Below are positions 17,335 to 26,877 of a stretch of DNA of 64,000 bases, piece after piece. Positions within the stretch are counted from its first letter, which is position 1, and the number at the start of each line of letters is the position of its first letter. A program made the translations under genes and the position numbers. The notes under the pieces are model-generated. The model did no database searches and was not told the origin of the DNA. It worked only from the letters and a program-made list of their open reading frames with translations. Origin of the DNA: Aliivibrio fischeri (GTDB lineage: Bacteria > Pseudomonadota > Gammaproteobacteria > Enterobacterales > Vibrionaceae); the NCBI GenBank assembly GCA_038993745.2, contig CP160629.1, positions 1,054,001 through 1,118,000 of the forward strand. Reading direction: 5' to 3'.

Positions 17335-19133
17335 ATGAATATTTTGTGGAAATTGCGCGGTTACATCAAGATGTTTTCACGCCAGTACATTATCGCCATC
17401 ATTGCATTGCAAGTGGTGGCTTTATTAAGTTTGGTACCTTCTTGGTTGATTGGCCGCATTGTTGATAGCGTTAGTAATAATGAGCTTACAGTACCATATT
17501 TGTTAGTCCACATTGGTGGTATTGTCATTTCAGCGATTGCTATGTATGGCTTACGTTATGTATGGCAAAGTCAGTTATACGGTGCTTCGATTGCTATTGC
17601 GAAAGTACTACGTCGAGATTTATTTAGAAAGTTTTCAATGCTGTCACCGTCGTTTTATTCTCGTCGCAGTACGGGCGATTTAATGGCTCATGCAACGAAT
17701 GATTTGAATGCCGTTGAAGAAGCGACAGGTATGGGGATCATGACTTTAGTTGATTCCTTTATCGCTGGCTTAACTGTAATTTTCGGAATGATTTTTATCG
17801 TAAGTGGTGAGCTTACTGCAGTGGCATTATTGCCATTTCCATTTTTGGTTTATATCACTAAGCATTATGGTATTAATTTACATAAAACATTTGGTCGCGC
17901 ACAAGCCAGTTTTGCTCATTTAAATGAAGAAGCTCGTGAAACTGTTTCGGGGATTCGTGCGGTTCGTTCTCATGGAATTGGGCAACGTCAAGAGCTACGT
18001 TTTGGTAAAACACTGGACGAAACTCTGGAAGCTAATTTAGCTGTTGCAAAAGTGGATGCCGCATTCGCACCGACAATTCAACTTATTTACGGCTTATCAT
18101 TTGTTATTTCATTGGCTTATGGCGCGTGGTTAATTAACCATGATCAGATTTCAGTGGGTTATTTACTACGTTTACGTTATATCTTGGTCAATTGTTAGGA
18201 CCATTTTTACAATTTGGCTGGCAATTTAATGTTTTCCAACGAGGTAGTACGTCATGGAAACGTTTAGATGCACTTTTTTCAGAAAAAGAAGAAGTGGTTG
18301 AAGGTGGTGTTACATTACCTTCCGATGCGAAAGCGTCATTGGATATTAATATAACTTCATTTTCTTATCAAAATACGAACCGACGGGCACTTGAAAGAAT
18401 AAATATGACGGTTGATGAAGGTGGATTTATAGGTATTACAGGGCCAACTGGTAGCGGCAAAAGTACCTTGCTGCATTTGATTCTAAGACAGTTTGAGTTA
18501 GAACATTCATCAAACATAAGTATTGATAGTTATCCAGTGCAATCATTAACTTTTCATTCTTTGCGTAGCAAGATTGCATGGGTTCCGCAAAAGCCGTTCT
18601 TATTTTCAGGGACCATTGCTGAAAATATCGCATTAGCTAAACCAGAGGCCACGGAAGCGCAAATCCAATACGTGGCAGAAATGGCAGGAATTAAAAACGA
18701 AATTGATGCCATGCCTGACGGGTTTAATACTGAGTTACGAGAAGGTGGTGGAAACCTTTCTGGTGGACAGCGTCAAAGATTAACGCTTGCAAGAGCCTTA
18801 TTATCTGATGCGGATATTTTGCTGTTAGATGATCCGTTCAGTGCATTAGATATTAAAACTGAAGTGATTATTCGTCGAAATTTAAAAGAAAATTACAACC
18901 ATAAAACCATGTTGTTAGTAACACAACGTTTACCTAATTTAATCGAAGCTGATCGAATTTTTGTATTAAATGAAGGGCAAATTGAAGAGCAAGGGTCACA
19001 TCATGACTTACTGGCTAATCAAGGTTGGTATTCGATGGTTTACCAGAGACAAAGTCAACTAAACACCGTTATTGGAGAGATCTCAATTCCTAATGGTACA
19101 GAGATGAAGAAACTAGGAGATCATAATGAGTAA
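17335..19133 (+). CDS. ABC exporter half-transporter, MdlA-like (frameshifted)
   Basis: Five to six membrane helices (1-285) are followed by a nucleotide-binding domain. The first frame ends at 18198 after SVGYLL; adding one base at about 18166-18168 gives TFTLYLGQLLGPFLQFGWQFN and continues to 19133. NBD motifs: Walker A GPTGSGKST, Q-loop WVPQKPFLFSGTIAENI, signature LSGGQRQRL (canonical), Walker B ILLLDDPFSALD with Asp instead of the catalytic Glu, and H-loop TQRLPN with Gln instead of His. So this half contributes a degenerate catalytic site. About 600 aa when repaired. It starts 4 bp after gshA and overlaps the second ABC gene by 8 nt. Confidence 0.85.
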
Positions 19134-20943
19134 AGAACAAGCACAGCAACCAAGTGATATGTTCTTGTTTAAACGATTGGTCGCTTATTCTCTTCCACAT
19201 AAAATGCGATTTATTGTCGCGTTTATGATGCTATCGGTAGCGATAAGTGCTGAAATGGCGATTCCATGGATGGCGAAGATTATCCTTGATGACGTTATCG
19301 TACCACAGCAATTTGAATGGCCACATCTGATAGGGCTTGTTAGCTTAGTAATGGTGTTTTATGTGATATCGGCGTTATTTACGTATTTGCAAGCGGTGTC
19401 ATTTCGTCACAGTGCTTTGTTGGTGATTAATGATGTGAGAAAACAGCTGTTTAATCATGTGCTGAATTTTCCAATCAGTACCTTTGATAAATTATCCGCT
19501 GGTAAGTTGGTTTCTTATATTACAAATGATACTGAATCGATGCGTGATATGTTTGTTTCAACGATACCTACAATCATTCAAGGTAGCTTACGCATCATTG
19601 CGATATTTATTGCGATAGCGATCTTGGATTGGCGCTTGATGTTATTGAGCTTAGTTTTGATCCCGATACTACTGACAACAATGCATTTGTATCGAAAAAT
19701 CTCAATGCCAGTGTTTAATGGGATTAGAGAGCAGGTCAGTAATATTAATGGACGTATTAACGAATCGTTACAAGGAATGTCACTGATTCAGGCGTTTAAT
19801 CAAGAAAAAGTGTTTAAAGATAAGTTTGAAAAAGAAAACCAACGTTGGTTTGAGTTTAGAACGAAATCAATCGCGATTGATAGCTTAATGCTTATTCCAT
19901 TAACACGTTTAGTCTCCAATTTAACGGCTGTTGGTATTGTAGCGTGGTTCGCTAATGCATCATTAACGACAGTGGTTGAAATCGGAACGCTATATGCATT
20001 TCTAAATTATATAGAACGTTTTTTTGACCCATTCCGACAGCTTTCAATGGAGTTACGTAAATTACAAGTGGCGACTGTTGCATCAAAACGAGTGTTTGAG
20101 TTGCTAGATGAAAAATCAGAACAGAATCGTTACCCTCAAGAATTTGCAGAGTTAGTAACACCGCATGATATTGAGTTTAAGAATGTGAATCTAAGTTATG
20201 ATGAGGAACATTTGGTTTTATCTGATGTGAGTTTTGTAGCTAAAGGTGGGAAGTTTACGGCGATAGTAGGTCATACGGGCAGTGGAAAAAGTTCAGTAAT
20301 AAATTTGCTTATGCGATTCTACCAACATCAAAAAGGTTCCATCTTAATTGGAGGTCAACCGATTGAATCACTATCAGAAATCCAATTGAGAAAAATGTTT
20401 GGTTTAGTATCTCAAGACCCAACTATATTTAGTGGCTCGATAATTGAAAATATTGATTTATCACATTCAACCCCAGATAAAGAAAAGGTAATTGCAGCAG
20501 CACAGCAGGTAAAAGCACATCAATTTATTAATCGATTAACTAATGGTTATGAGCATCAACCAGGGCATGGCGGCGCATCACTTTCAGTGGGAGAAAGGCA
20601 GCTTTTAGCATTAGCTCGTGCTATTTCGCACCAACCAAGTATTTTCTTATTGGATGAAGCGACTGCAAATATTGATAGTGAAACGGAAGAAGCAGTAAAA
20701 GAAGCATTAGAAAATATTCAAGATGGGAGAACAGTAATCATGGTCGCTCATCGATTATCAACGATAAAAAATGCGGATCAAATTTTGGTCATGAATAAAG
20801 GAAAAGTGGTTCAAAGTGGCACGCATGACGAGCTTATTATTCAAGATGGTGATTACCGAAGTTTATATTTAGCGCAAAAAGCGCAAGAAGAAAATGAACA
20901 TCAGAATAGCACACTTGGTTTAGCTGGAATTAACGCAGCTTGA
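19126..20943 (+). CDS. ABC exporter half-transporter, MdlB-like
   Basis: 605 aa: transmembrane domain (about 1-325, six helices, with the coupling segment ESLQGMSLIQAFNQE) and an NBD. Walker A is GHTGSGKSS, Q-loop GLVSQDPTIFSG, signature LSVGERQ (degenerate relative to LSGGQ), Walker B IFLLDEATANIDSET with catalytic Glu, H-loop VAHRLST. This is the exact complement of the upstream half: canonical Walker B/His here pairs with canonical signature there, giving one active and one degenerate ATP site. The pair resembles MdlAB-type heterodimeric exporters. Placement between gshA and the GSS gene suggests a thiol-related cargo (inference, as for CydDC). Confidence 0.9.
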   Translation: MSKEQAQQPSDMFLFKRLVAYSLPHKMRFIVAFMMLSVAISAEMAIPWMAKIILDDVIVPQQFEWPHLIGLVSLVMVFYVISALFTYLQAVSFRHSALLVINDVRKQLFNHVLNFPISTFDKLSAGKLVSYITNDTESMRDMFVSTIPTIIQGSLRIIAIFIAIAILDWRLMLLSLVLIPILLTTMHLYRKISMPVFNGIREQVSNINGRINESLQGMSLIQAFNQEKVFKDKFEKENQRWFEFRTKSIAIDSLMLIPLTRLVSNLTAVGIVAWFANASLTTVVEIGTLYAFLNYIERFFDPFRQLSMELRKLQVATVASKRVFELLDEKSEQNRYPQEFAELVTPHDIEFKNVNLSYDEEHLVLSDVSFVAKGGKFTAIVGHTGSGKSSVINLLMRFYQHQKGSILIGGQPIESLSEIQLRKMFGLVSQDPTIFSGSIIENIDLSHSTPDKEKVIAAAQQVKAHQFINRLTNGYEHQPGHGGASLSVGERQLLALARAISHQPSIFLLDEATANIDSETEEAVKEALENIQDGRTVIMVAHRLSTIKNADQILVMNKGKVVQSGTHDELIIQDGDYRSLYLAQKAQEENEHQNSTLGLAGINAA

Positions 20944-20967
20944 GTTATTGAATTTAGAGTTATAAAA

Positions 20968-22428
20968 ATGAATACAGAAAAAAAACTGTTGGTTTCTCAA
21001 CAAATCATTGAAGATGCATGTGAATGGGCAATCATGCATGGGGTAGCATTCAGACAAGCAGATAATACGGCAAGACATTGTCCATTTAGTATCGCTCCTA
21101 TGAGTATCGAGCGTGATGTGTATCAACATTTGCTGAGAGTGACTCCGTTAATCACTAAATTAATCCATAACGTTTCTGAAGATCATGATTTTCTCCAATC
21201 ATCATTAAGTGATATGGCAAAAGCTGATCCGTTCTTTGGTTTATTAATGTCATTACATCAACAACTGCATGGTGACGCTCATAATAAACTTGTTGCTGAG
21301 CGTCAGCCGTTATTATTGATGCGAACTGATTTTATGGATGATCGTCAACACGGTGCAAAAGTCATTGAATTTAATGGTATTGCAGCTGGCATGGGGCCTT
21401 TTGGTCAACGAGCGGCAGAACTTCATGCGTTTATGAAACAGCAATGGCCAAATACGTATCACCAATGGATTGAAGATGCATCGGCTGTGCCTGCTGAAAA
21501 TCAAGGTTTAGAACAACTTGCATATGGTATTGCAGCGGCAGCGAAATCGGTAAATGCGCATTTTGGTAATGAAAGTAAACCGACATTCTTGATGGTTGTA
21601 CAAAAGAATGAAGATAACGTGTATGACCAACATTTGTTGGAAGTTGAACTCCAAAAGCAAGGTGTTCGAACGGTTCGAAGAACGTTTGAACAATTAAGAA
21701 CTCAGCTATCTAGTGGTGATAATAAACGTTTATTGCTAGAAAACGTTGGTGCTGTTGATGTGGTTTATTTACGTGCAGGCTATCAGTATGAGGATTATTT
21801 CTCAGCAGAGCTTAATGAGCCTATTTGTTGTCATACGTTGAGCCAAACAAGGTTATTTATTGAACAGCATCATGTTGCCGTTAATGCAACGATTAGTCAG
21901 CAATTAGCGACCAGTAAATCAATGCAAATGTTGTTAACTATGATGCCAGAAAGTGAATATGCTCGTTGGGGATTGAGTATAGATGAAGCATCATTGGTTA
22001 AAAGCGTTTTAGCTGATATGAAACCGATTAATACCGATACTATTCATTGGTTTACCCTTAATGCAAATAAGTCTGAATGGGTATTAAAAAATCAAGGTGA
22101 AGGTGGTGGTCATTGCGTTTTTGGTGATGATATTACCCAAAAGCTTAATCAATTACATGTTGCAGAATATGATGCATGGGCGTTAATGCAGCGCTTATAT
22201 CCTCATGAACGTGATACACCAACGGTTGCGGTTCGAGATGGTGAACAGACTCTTGTAAATGATTTAGTGAGCGAAATAGGGCTGTTTACCGCTTATTACA
22301 ATGGTAAGCCGGTCACTGAGCTGAATGGTTATGCGGGTTATTTAATTCGTAGTAAGCCTGCCAGTGAAAATGAAGGTGGAATTCATAGCGGAAAAGGCAT
22401 TTTAGATTCTCTGGTTTTAGTGGATTAA
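20968..22428 (+). CDS. Glutathione synthetase, eukaryotic (GSS) type
   Basis: 486 aa, close to animal/plant GSS and much longer than bacterial GshB (about 315 aa). The N-terminal part has the eukaryotic pattern APMSIERDVYQHLL...LQSSLSDMAKADPFFGLLMSLHQQ. IEFNGIAAG (about 133-141) aligns with the GSS element IEFNTIS, and VVYLRAGYQYEDY (about 265-277) with VVYFRDGY. WVLKNQGEGGGH (about 370-381) matches the glycine-rich ATP loop (LKPQREGGGNN). SEIGLF and GYLIRSKPASENEGG (459 on) match the C-terminal substrate/lid loop (LLRTK...GG). It should join gamma-glutamylcysteine to glycine or a similar acceptor using ATP. It is 24 bp after the second ABC gene and completes the operon. GGGNN to GGGHC is the main departure from the family. 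Confidence 0.85.
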   Translation: MNTEKKLLVSQQIIEDACEWAIMHGVAFRQADNTARHCPFSIAPMSIERDVYQHLLRVTPLITKLIHNVSEDHDFLQSSLSDMAKADPFFGLLMSLHQQLHGDAHNKLVAERQPLLLMRTDFMDDRQHGAKVIEFNGIAAGMGPFGQRAAELHAFMKQQWPNTYHQWIEDASAVPAENQGLEQLAYGIAAAAKSVNAHFGNESKPTFLMVVQKNEDNVYDQHLLEVELQKQGVRTVRRTFEQLRTQLSSGDNKRLLLENVGAVDVVYLRAGYQYEDYFSAELNEPICCHTLSQTRLFIEQHHVAVNATISQQLATSKSMQMLLTMMPESEYARWGLSIDEASLVKSVLADMKPINTDTIHWFTLNANKSEWVLKNQGEGGGHCVFGDDITQKLNQLHVAEYDAWALMQRLYPHERDTPTVAVRDGEQTLVNDLVSEIGLFTAYYNGKPVTELNGYAGYLIRSKPASENEGGIHSGKGILDSLVLVD

Positions 22429-22557
22429 CTTTTCCTTAATACAAACTGAACCAAACATTAAAATAGCTCGCAAAAAATACGAGTCTCAATTGTGGACTCA
22501 CACTCAGTTTATGCATTTAAGTACCTTATGGTCATTGAATAAATGAGGTGTTTTTTA

Positions 22558-22791
22558 ATGGCTGATATTTTTGTTTGGCTCGGTGTTGTCGTGTTTCTCG
22601 TTGGCGGTGCTTTGCTAGTCTTAGAGGCTTTTAGCCAGAGTATTGTGTGGGGGATGTTGTGCATCATTTTTAATCCTATTGCGATTGTCTTTTGTAGTAT
22701 GCATTGGAAAGATGCCAAATACCCTTTTGCCATTCAGAGTATAGGGCTTGTCATCACATTATTAAGTTTATTGTTACAGTCTAATTATTGA
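22558..22791 (+). CDS. Small membrane protein, unknown
   Basis: 77 aa with an ADIFVWLGVVVFLVGGALLVLEAF helix, a second helix (IVWGMLCIIFNPIAIVFCSMHW) and a third (SIGLVITLLSLLLQ). I begin at ATG 22558, preceded by GAGGTG; an upstream in-frame ATG at 22543 overlaps that ribosome site. I do not recognise the family. It stands alone between the GSS gene and an acetyltransferase. Confidence 0.65.
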   Translation: MADIFVWLGVVVFLVGGALLVLEAFSQSIVWGMLCIIFNPIAIVFCSMHWKDAKYPFAIQSIGLVITLLSLLLQSNY

Positions 22792-22857
22792 TTTTCACTT
22801 TATTCATACGATGACTTTCGGTACATTGAGTGAATCGTTAATAAAGAGAACGGAAAC

Positions 22858-23280
22858 ATGTTTGAAGTAAAAAATGTTGCGTATATAAATAAAGAAAAAG
22901 AAGAAATCCGTTCTATTCGAGATTCGGTTTTTATTCAAGAGCAAGAGATCGATCCTGAAATTGAATTTGATGGTTTAGACTCAAGTGCTGTTCATGCGCT
23001 TGTGTATTGTGATGGAGAAGCGGTTGGAACAGGCCGTATTTTAAGTGATGGTCATATTGGACGCATTGCGATTTTAAAAGCATATCGCTCTAAAGGTTTA
23101 GGCTCTAAAATTGTATTATCACTTATAGAAGAAGCGGTAAGCCAAAACTATGAGCGTGTATATTTAGGCTCTCAAAAACACGCGATTCAGTTTTATGAAA
23201 AACTAGGTTTTCGACCTTATGGCGAAGAGTTTATTGAAGCCGATATTCCACACCTGTCGATGGAAAAAATACTTAAGTAA
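22858..23280 (+). CDS. GNAT-family N-acetyltransferase
   Basis: 140 aa with the acetyl-CoA fold: beta4 GRIAILKAYRSKGLGSKIV, including the pyrophosphate-binding R-S-K-G-L-G loop (about residues 79-84), and the C-terminal AIQFYEKLGFRPYGEEF block. The N-terminal segment EIRSIRDSVFIQEQEIDPEIEFDGLD is typical of the YjcF/ElaA-like subgroup. Substrate unknown; a small molecule is more likely than a protein. RBS AAAGAGAACGG precedes the ATG. Confidence 0.88.
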   Translation: MFEVKNVAYINKEKEEIRSIRDSVFIQEQEIDPEIEFDGLDSSAVHALVYCDGEAVGTGRILSDGHIGRIAILKAYRSKGLGSKIVLSLIEEAVSQNYERVYLGSQKHAIQFYEKLGFRPYGEEFIEADIPHLSMEKILK

Positions 23281-23297
23281 TTATTTAAAGGTTTTTA

Positions 23298-24278
23298 TTA
23301 AAAAGTGATAAGAACCTTTCCTTTATTAACCGTTCTGTTTTTTTCAATATATTGAATCGCATGATGAATTTCTTTTAAAGAGAAATAACGATCAATTTTT
23401 GTATCTGCAATTCCTTGATGAACAAGATTCATTACTTCATTCAATTTGTTTTGAATCAGCGGCTTTTCAGCTGAATGTATCCACTGCCTAAGATGAAAAT
23501 ATGAAAATTGAATGTCAGGGCGTTGAATCCAGAAATCAGCAGGAATTGGTTGCTTAGACAATAAACCATAATTAATAAACTGAGCGTGTTCTTTTACGAT
23601 GTGGGTGTATAAAAGAGCATCATCTCCACCAATGCAGTCTAATACAGCATCGATTTTATTATTTTTTGTTATATCGAGTAGCTGTTGGTAATCAGCATTA
23701 TTTGATGTATTGATGATGGTGTGAACTCTGCAGTTTTCAAATTCTTCTATAGTGTTGTCTCGGCGAACTAAAGCAATCGGTGTAATGCCTAAGTGATTTA
23801 ACATTCGAATAAGCATCAATCCGATTGCCGAGTTGGCAGCATTCACAATAATAGACATATCAGAATGAATATTGAGAGCTTCAGTTAGTATTAACCATGC
23901 AGTCATCGGATTTATATATGACGTTGCTGCTTGCTCATCGCTCAAATTTTCTGGAATGGTAAAGCACCACTCCTCTTTTGTGTTTCGGTATTTTTGCCAT
24001 GCGCCAGCAGTACCAATAGGCAGCACTCTGTCACCAATTGAAAATATAGATGTTGAATCTGAGTATTTTGTTACCTTTCCTATACCTTCAAATCCAGGTA
24101 CAAATGGTAACGTTATTCGAGAGCGATAGGCTCCTGAAATTGTTATTAGATCTGAGGGATTAATCGTGCTGAGCTTCATTTCTACTTGAAGTTCATTAAT
24201 TAGTGGTTCTGAAGGGGAGTAATGTTCGAGTTGAACAGACTCTAATGCAGGTCCAAATTGTTGAATGATGGCTCTCAT
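23298..24278 (-). CDS. MDR-type zinc-independent dehydrogenase/quinone reductase
   Basis: 326 aa starting at ATG 24278 (MRAIIQQFGPALESVQLE). The frame is open further to a TTG at 24338, but that leader is not family-like. Medium-chain reductase landmarks: INPSDLITISGAYRSRITLPFVPGFEGIGKV, then GDRVLPIG and AATSYINPMTAWLIL, then a nucleotide-binding stretch (IIVNAANSAIGLMLIRML). The zinc-binding Cys cluster of alcohol dehydrogenases is absent. This places it with the NADPH-dependent enoyl/quinone reductases (ETR/YhdH-like). The substrate is not predictable. Confidence 0.82.
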   Translation of the reverse strand: MRAIIQQFGPALESVQLEHYSPSEPLINELQVEMKLSTINPSDLITISGAYRSRITLPFVPGFEGIGKVTKYSDSTSIFSIGDRVLPIGTAGAWQKYRNTKEEWCFTIPENLSDEQAATSYINPMTAWLILTEALNIHSDMSIIVNAANSAIGLMLIRMLNHLGITPIALVRRDNTIEEFENCRVHTIINTSNNADYQQLLDITKNNKIDAVLDCIGGDDALLYTHIVKEHAQFINYGLLSKQPIPADFWIQRPDIQFSYFHLRQWIHSAEKPLIQNKLNEVMNLVHQGIADTKIDRYFSLKEIHHAIQYIEKNRTVNKGKVLITF

Positions 24279-24360
24279 TGAATTTAAGGTATTGGTAAAT
24301 AATGCTTTATGTGTAGCATAATGAGCGTGTAATACCAAGCTTACCAGTGATACCTATTAA

Positions 24361-24390
24361 AAAAGCACAACATACTTATGTTGTGCTTTT
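24361..24390 (-). terminator. Terminator of the acidic hypothetical gene
   Basis: A perfect 14-bp palindromic stem AAAAGCACAACATA / TATGTTGTGCTTTT with a tight CT turn and flanking A/T tracts. It lies 20 bp beyond the stop codon at 24410 and separates that gene from the reductase gene. Confidence 0.88.
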
Positions 24391-24409
24391 TAGTATTCAA
24401 GACTGTGCT

Positions 24410-24727
24410 TTAGTAATCGCTATCACTTGGTTCAATGAAGAATTCACCATCAATGGTTTCTGCAATTTCCAGAATTTTAACGATTTCACCATTAATGGTG
24501 ATGTTAGCTAAACGAACAGGATCTTCATCATAAGGATGGAAAGGAGCCATTTGAACTTCAATACGGTACTCTTCACCATCTTTACCCTGAAACCAGCCTT
24601 CACCGAATTCAAGTTCAGTTTCATCACCTTCTTCTTCACAAGTATGGTAAGCAGAAACTAATTGAGCACCTTCAAAATTTAATGTGGTGTTTTCTTCCCA
24701 CTCAACAACGTATTGTGCGTCTTCCAT
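24410..24727 (-). CDS. Acidic hypothetical protein
   Basis: 105 aa, strongly acidic (EEEGDETELEFGEGW) and predicted beta-rich, with no signal peptide or membrane segment. I do not recognise a family. A single Cys sits near residue 30. It has its own terminator, so it is a genuine expressed gene by context, separated by 63 bp from the MFS gene upstream. Confidence 0.65.
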   Translation of the reverse strand: MEDAQYVVEWEENTTLNFEGAQLVSAYHTCEEEGDETELEFGEGWFQGKDGEEYRIEVQMAPFHPYDEDPVRLANITINGEIVKILEIAETIDGEFFIEPSDSDY

Positions 24728-24790
24728 TTTAATATCTCATAATTATTTAAGTGCGCATTGTAGCGCGCACCGTAATAAGAATCTAAGGAA

Positions 24791-25951
24791 TTATTCGCCG
24801 GCAACCATCGGACGGTGTTGACGAATATTAGCGAATATCATGTAAATAGCTGTTGCTAATAAAATAGCAAACAAGTAGCTCATAAGACCTTCGGCAGTAT
24901 TCATTAATGTATTCGCCATAACAGGGCCACATACCGAACCAATACTGTAGCTAAAAAGCATTACTTGTGTTGCTGATACAATATAAGATTCATCCAGTTG
25001 ATCACATCCAAGAGAGATCGCAATTGGATAAAGTGCAAACGCAGCCATACCAAGAAGAACTAAAGCGACGGCTAGTACAGCAGCGTGATCACTCAATGCA
25101 GTTAAACCAACAGAGAAAACACCTAAAATACAAAATAGAGCCATTAATAGTGTTTTAGCAAAATGCTTCGATAAGTAAGAAACAATCGGTTGTACCGCCA
25201 TGCCACCAAGAACAATAAGAGCCATCAGACTGCCGATTTGTGCAGTATTAATATTGCGATGTTTCAATTCTAACGGCATTAAACCATATACTGCACCCAG
25301 TAGTAGGCCAGACACAACACAGCCCATGATAGAAGCTTTGTTTAGTTTTAGTATTTGTTTAAAGTTCAAAACATTGTGGTGTTGAACTTGAGGTTGTGCC
25401 CCTTTACCAAATAATAAACAAGCAATAGCCATCATGATTAAGCCGATGATCATGTAATATGGTAGTAGGCCCTCAATACCGATAAAACCGATACCTAGTT
25501 GTCCTAGAGACGAACCACCATAAAGCGCACCCATGTATAAGCCTAAACGTTTTGGTCGACTTTCTGCATCGCCAATTAATAGCCAAGACTCAACAACAAC
25601 AAATACACCTGCAACTGCGATACCGGCAACGAATCTTGCTACCATCCAAAATAATTCATCAGGAATAGCAGGAAGAGCTATAATTGTTGCTGCAAGCAGG
25701 GCTAAGAATAAAACGAATGAGTTTTTATGGCCTAAACGAGCCACAAAAGGTTCGATAACACCGGCACCAACAAGTAGACCTGCATAAAAAGCACTGGCTA
25801 ACCAACTGGCGTATTTCGCCTCAATCCCATATTGACTTAGCATTAGGGGGATTAAGCTCATTAAATACCCTGATGCAATAGCAAATAAAGAGAGAGCAAT
25901 CACAGGAATAAGTAGACCAGATTGTGATTGAGTTGATGTTGTTTGTTCCAC
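24791..25951 (-). CDS. Major facilitator superfamily transporter (YcaD-like)
   Basis: 386 aa, twelve predicted membrane helices. N-terminal features are SGYLMSLIPLMLSQYGIEAKYASWLASAFYAGLLVGA and the loop-2-3 motif EPFVARLGHKN. ARFVAGIAVAGVFVVVESWLL and MGALYGGSSLGQLGIGF are typical of the YcaD/UMF-type subfamily, and an internal repeat starts near residue 205. Probably an exporter or sugar/drug symporter; the substrate is unknown. Divergent from the next gene with about 240 bp between. Confidence 0.85.
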   Translation of the reverse strand: MEQTTSTQSQSGLLIPVIALSLFAIASGYLMSLIPLMLSQYGIEAKYASWLASAFYAGLLVGAGVIEPFVARLGHKNSFVLFLALLAATIIALPAIPDELFWMVARFVAGIAVAGVFVVVESWLLIGDAESRPKRLGLYMGALYGGSSLGQLGIGFIGIEGLLPYYMIIGLIMMAIACLLFGKGAQPQVQHHNVLNFKQILKLNKASIMGCVVSGLLLGAVYGLMPLELKHRNINTAQIGSLMALIVLGGMAVQPIVSYLSKHFAKTLLMALFCILGVFSVGLTALSDHAAVLAVALVLLGMAAFALYPIAISLGCDQLDESYIVSATQVMLFSYSIGSVCGPVMANTLMNTAEGLMSYLFAILLATAIYMIFANIRQHRPMVAGE

Positions 25952-26190
25952 CGCAGTGCCTCAAAAAAAGTAATAGATAGGAAGTAATTTTCCGCGACTA
26001 TGAGGCTAAAGAGTAACCAAGTAAAACGAGTAATTTTTCTCGTAAAGATAAATTTTGCTAATGGAAATATAATGAATAAATTAGTGAATGGCTTATCTCA
26101 CTTATGCAACAAATGTGATCTTGATCTTGTTTCTCAAAAGATAGATTATTGCGCCACATTTATTACAAGAAATAACTAAAGAGGTGTGTT

Positions 26191-26826
26191 TTGAACACTA
26201 TTTTACGTCAGATTTTTAATCCTAAAAGAATACTATCTTATTGTTTATTGGCTTTAATCCCTGCTATTGCATTTTATGCATTATCATTGTTTGCTCTTAA
26301 CAAGGCACTAGGTTTCACTCCTATGGAAGTGTTGAGAGACTTGGCACAACAAACAGAAGTGCACAGCTTCCGTGGCTTTCTTTCAAACATTGGTGTGTGG
26401 TTTTGGGTTGGTTCAATTTCAATTGCTTTTTTCAGTGCAATTTTTATTCAAAGTGGTAAGACACAACGTTTACTTTTTCTAATGGGAACGTTAGCATCAA
26501 TTTTAGCTGTTGATGATTTTTTCTTAATTCATGATCGATACGTAAATCAATATATTTGTTATTTCTTTTATGCTGTCGTTGCACTTGCCATTTTAGCGTT
26601 ACACTACAAAGATATTATTGAAATTGATGGTTTCTCATTTTTACTGGCTGGTGGGTTGCTAGCAGGTTCTATTGGCACTGATGTGATTCAAGGTTATTTA
26701 CCTTTTGGTTACGAAATTACTCAAATTTTTGAGGAAGGCTGTAAATTTGCTGGTGCGGTATCTTGGTTCTACTTTACTTGTGTTGTCGCATCATTTGGAG
26801 TGGCAAGAGTTAAGCACCAAGCTTGA
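26191..26826 (+). CDS. Six-helix membrane protein, unknown
   Basis: 211 aa. Start is a TTG preceded by GAGGTG; no ATG is available near the N-terminal helix. About six hydrophobic segments. Polar residues sit at membrane boundaries: AVDDFFLIHDRY near residue 112, HYKDIIEIDG near 152, GTDVIQGYLPFGYEITQIFEEGCKFAGAVSWFY near 170-195. I do not recognise the family with certainty. The clustered Asp, His and Glu residues could form an intramembrane site (inference). Confidence 0.7.
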   Translation: MNTILRQIFNPKRILSYCLLALIPAIAFYALSLFALNKALGFTPMEVLRDLAQQTEVHSFRGFLSNIGVWFWVGSISIAFFSAIFIQSGKTQRLLFLMGTLASILAVDDFFLIHDRYVNQYICYFFYAVVALAILALHYKDIIEIDGFSFLLAGGLLAGSIGTDVIQGYLPFGYEITQIFEEGCKFAGAVSWFYFTCVVASFGVARVKHQA

Positions 26827-26834
26827 TAAGGATT

Positions 26835-26869
26835 GAGCAGTATTGTAAACATGAATACTGCTCTTTTTT
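26835..26869. terminator. Rho-independent terminator
   Basis: Stem GAGCAGTATT / AATACTGCTC, 9-nt loop, T6 tract. It lies between two convergent genes and serves the plus-strand membrane protein. Confidence 0.92.
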
Positions 26870-26877
26870 AATACAGA

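Noticed and set aside
26095..26190. CRP-like site (TGTGATCTTGATCTTG) upstream of the six-helix protein
   Set aside because: Only the left half fits the TGTGA-N6-TCACA consensus; the right half does not.
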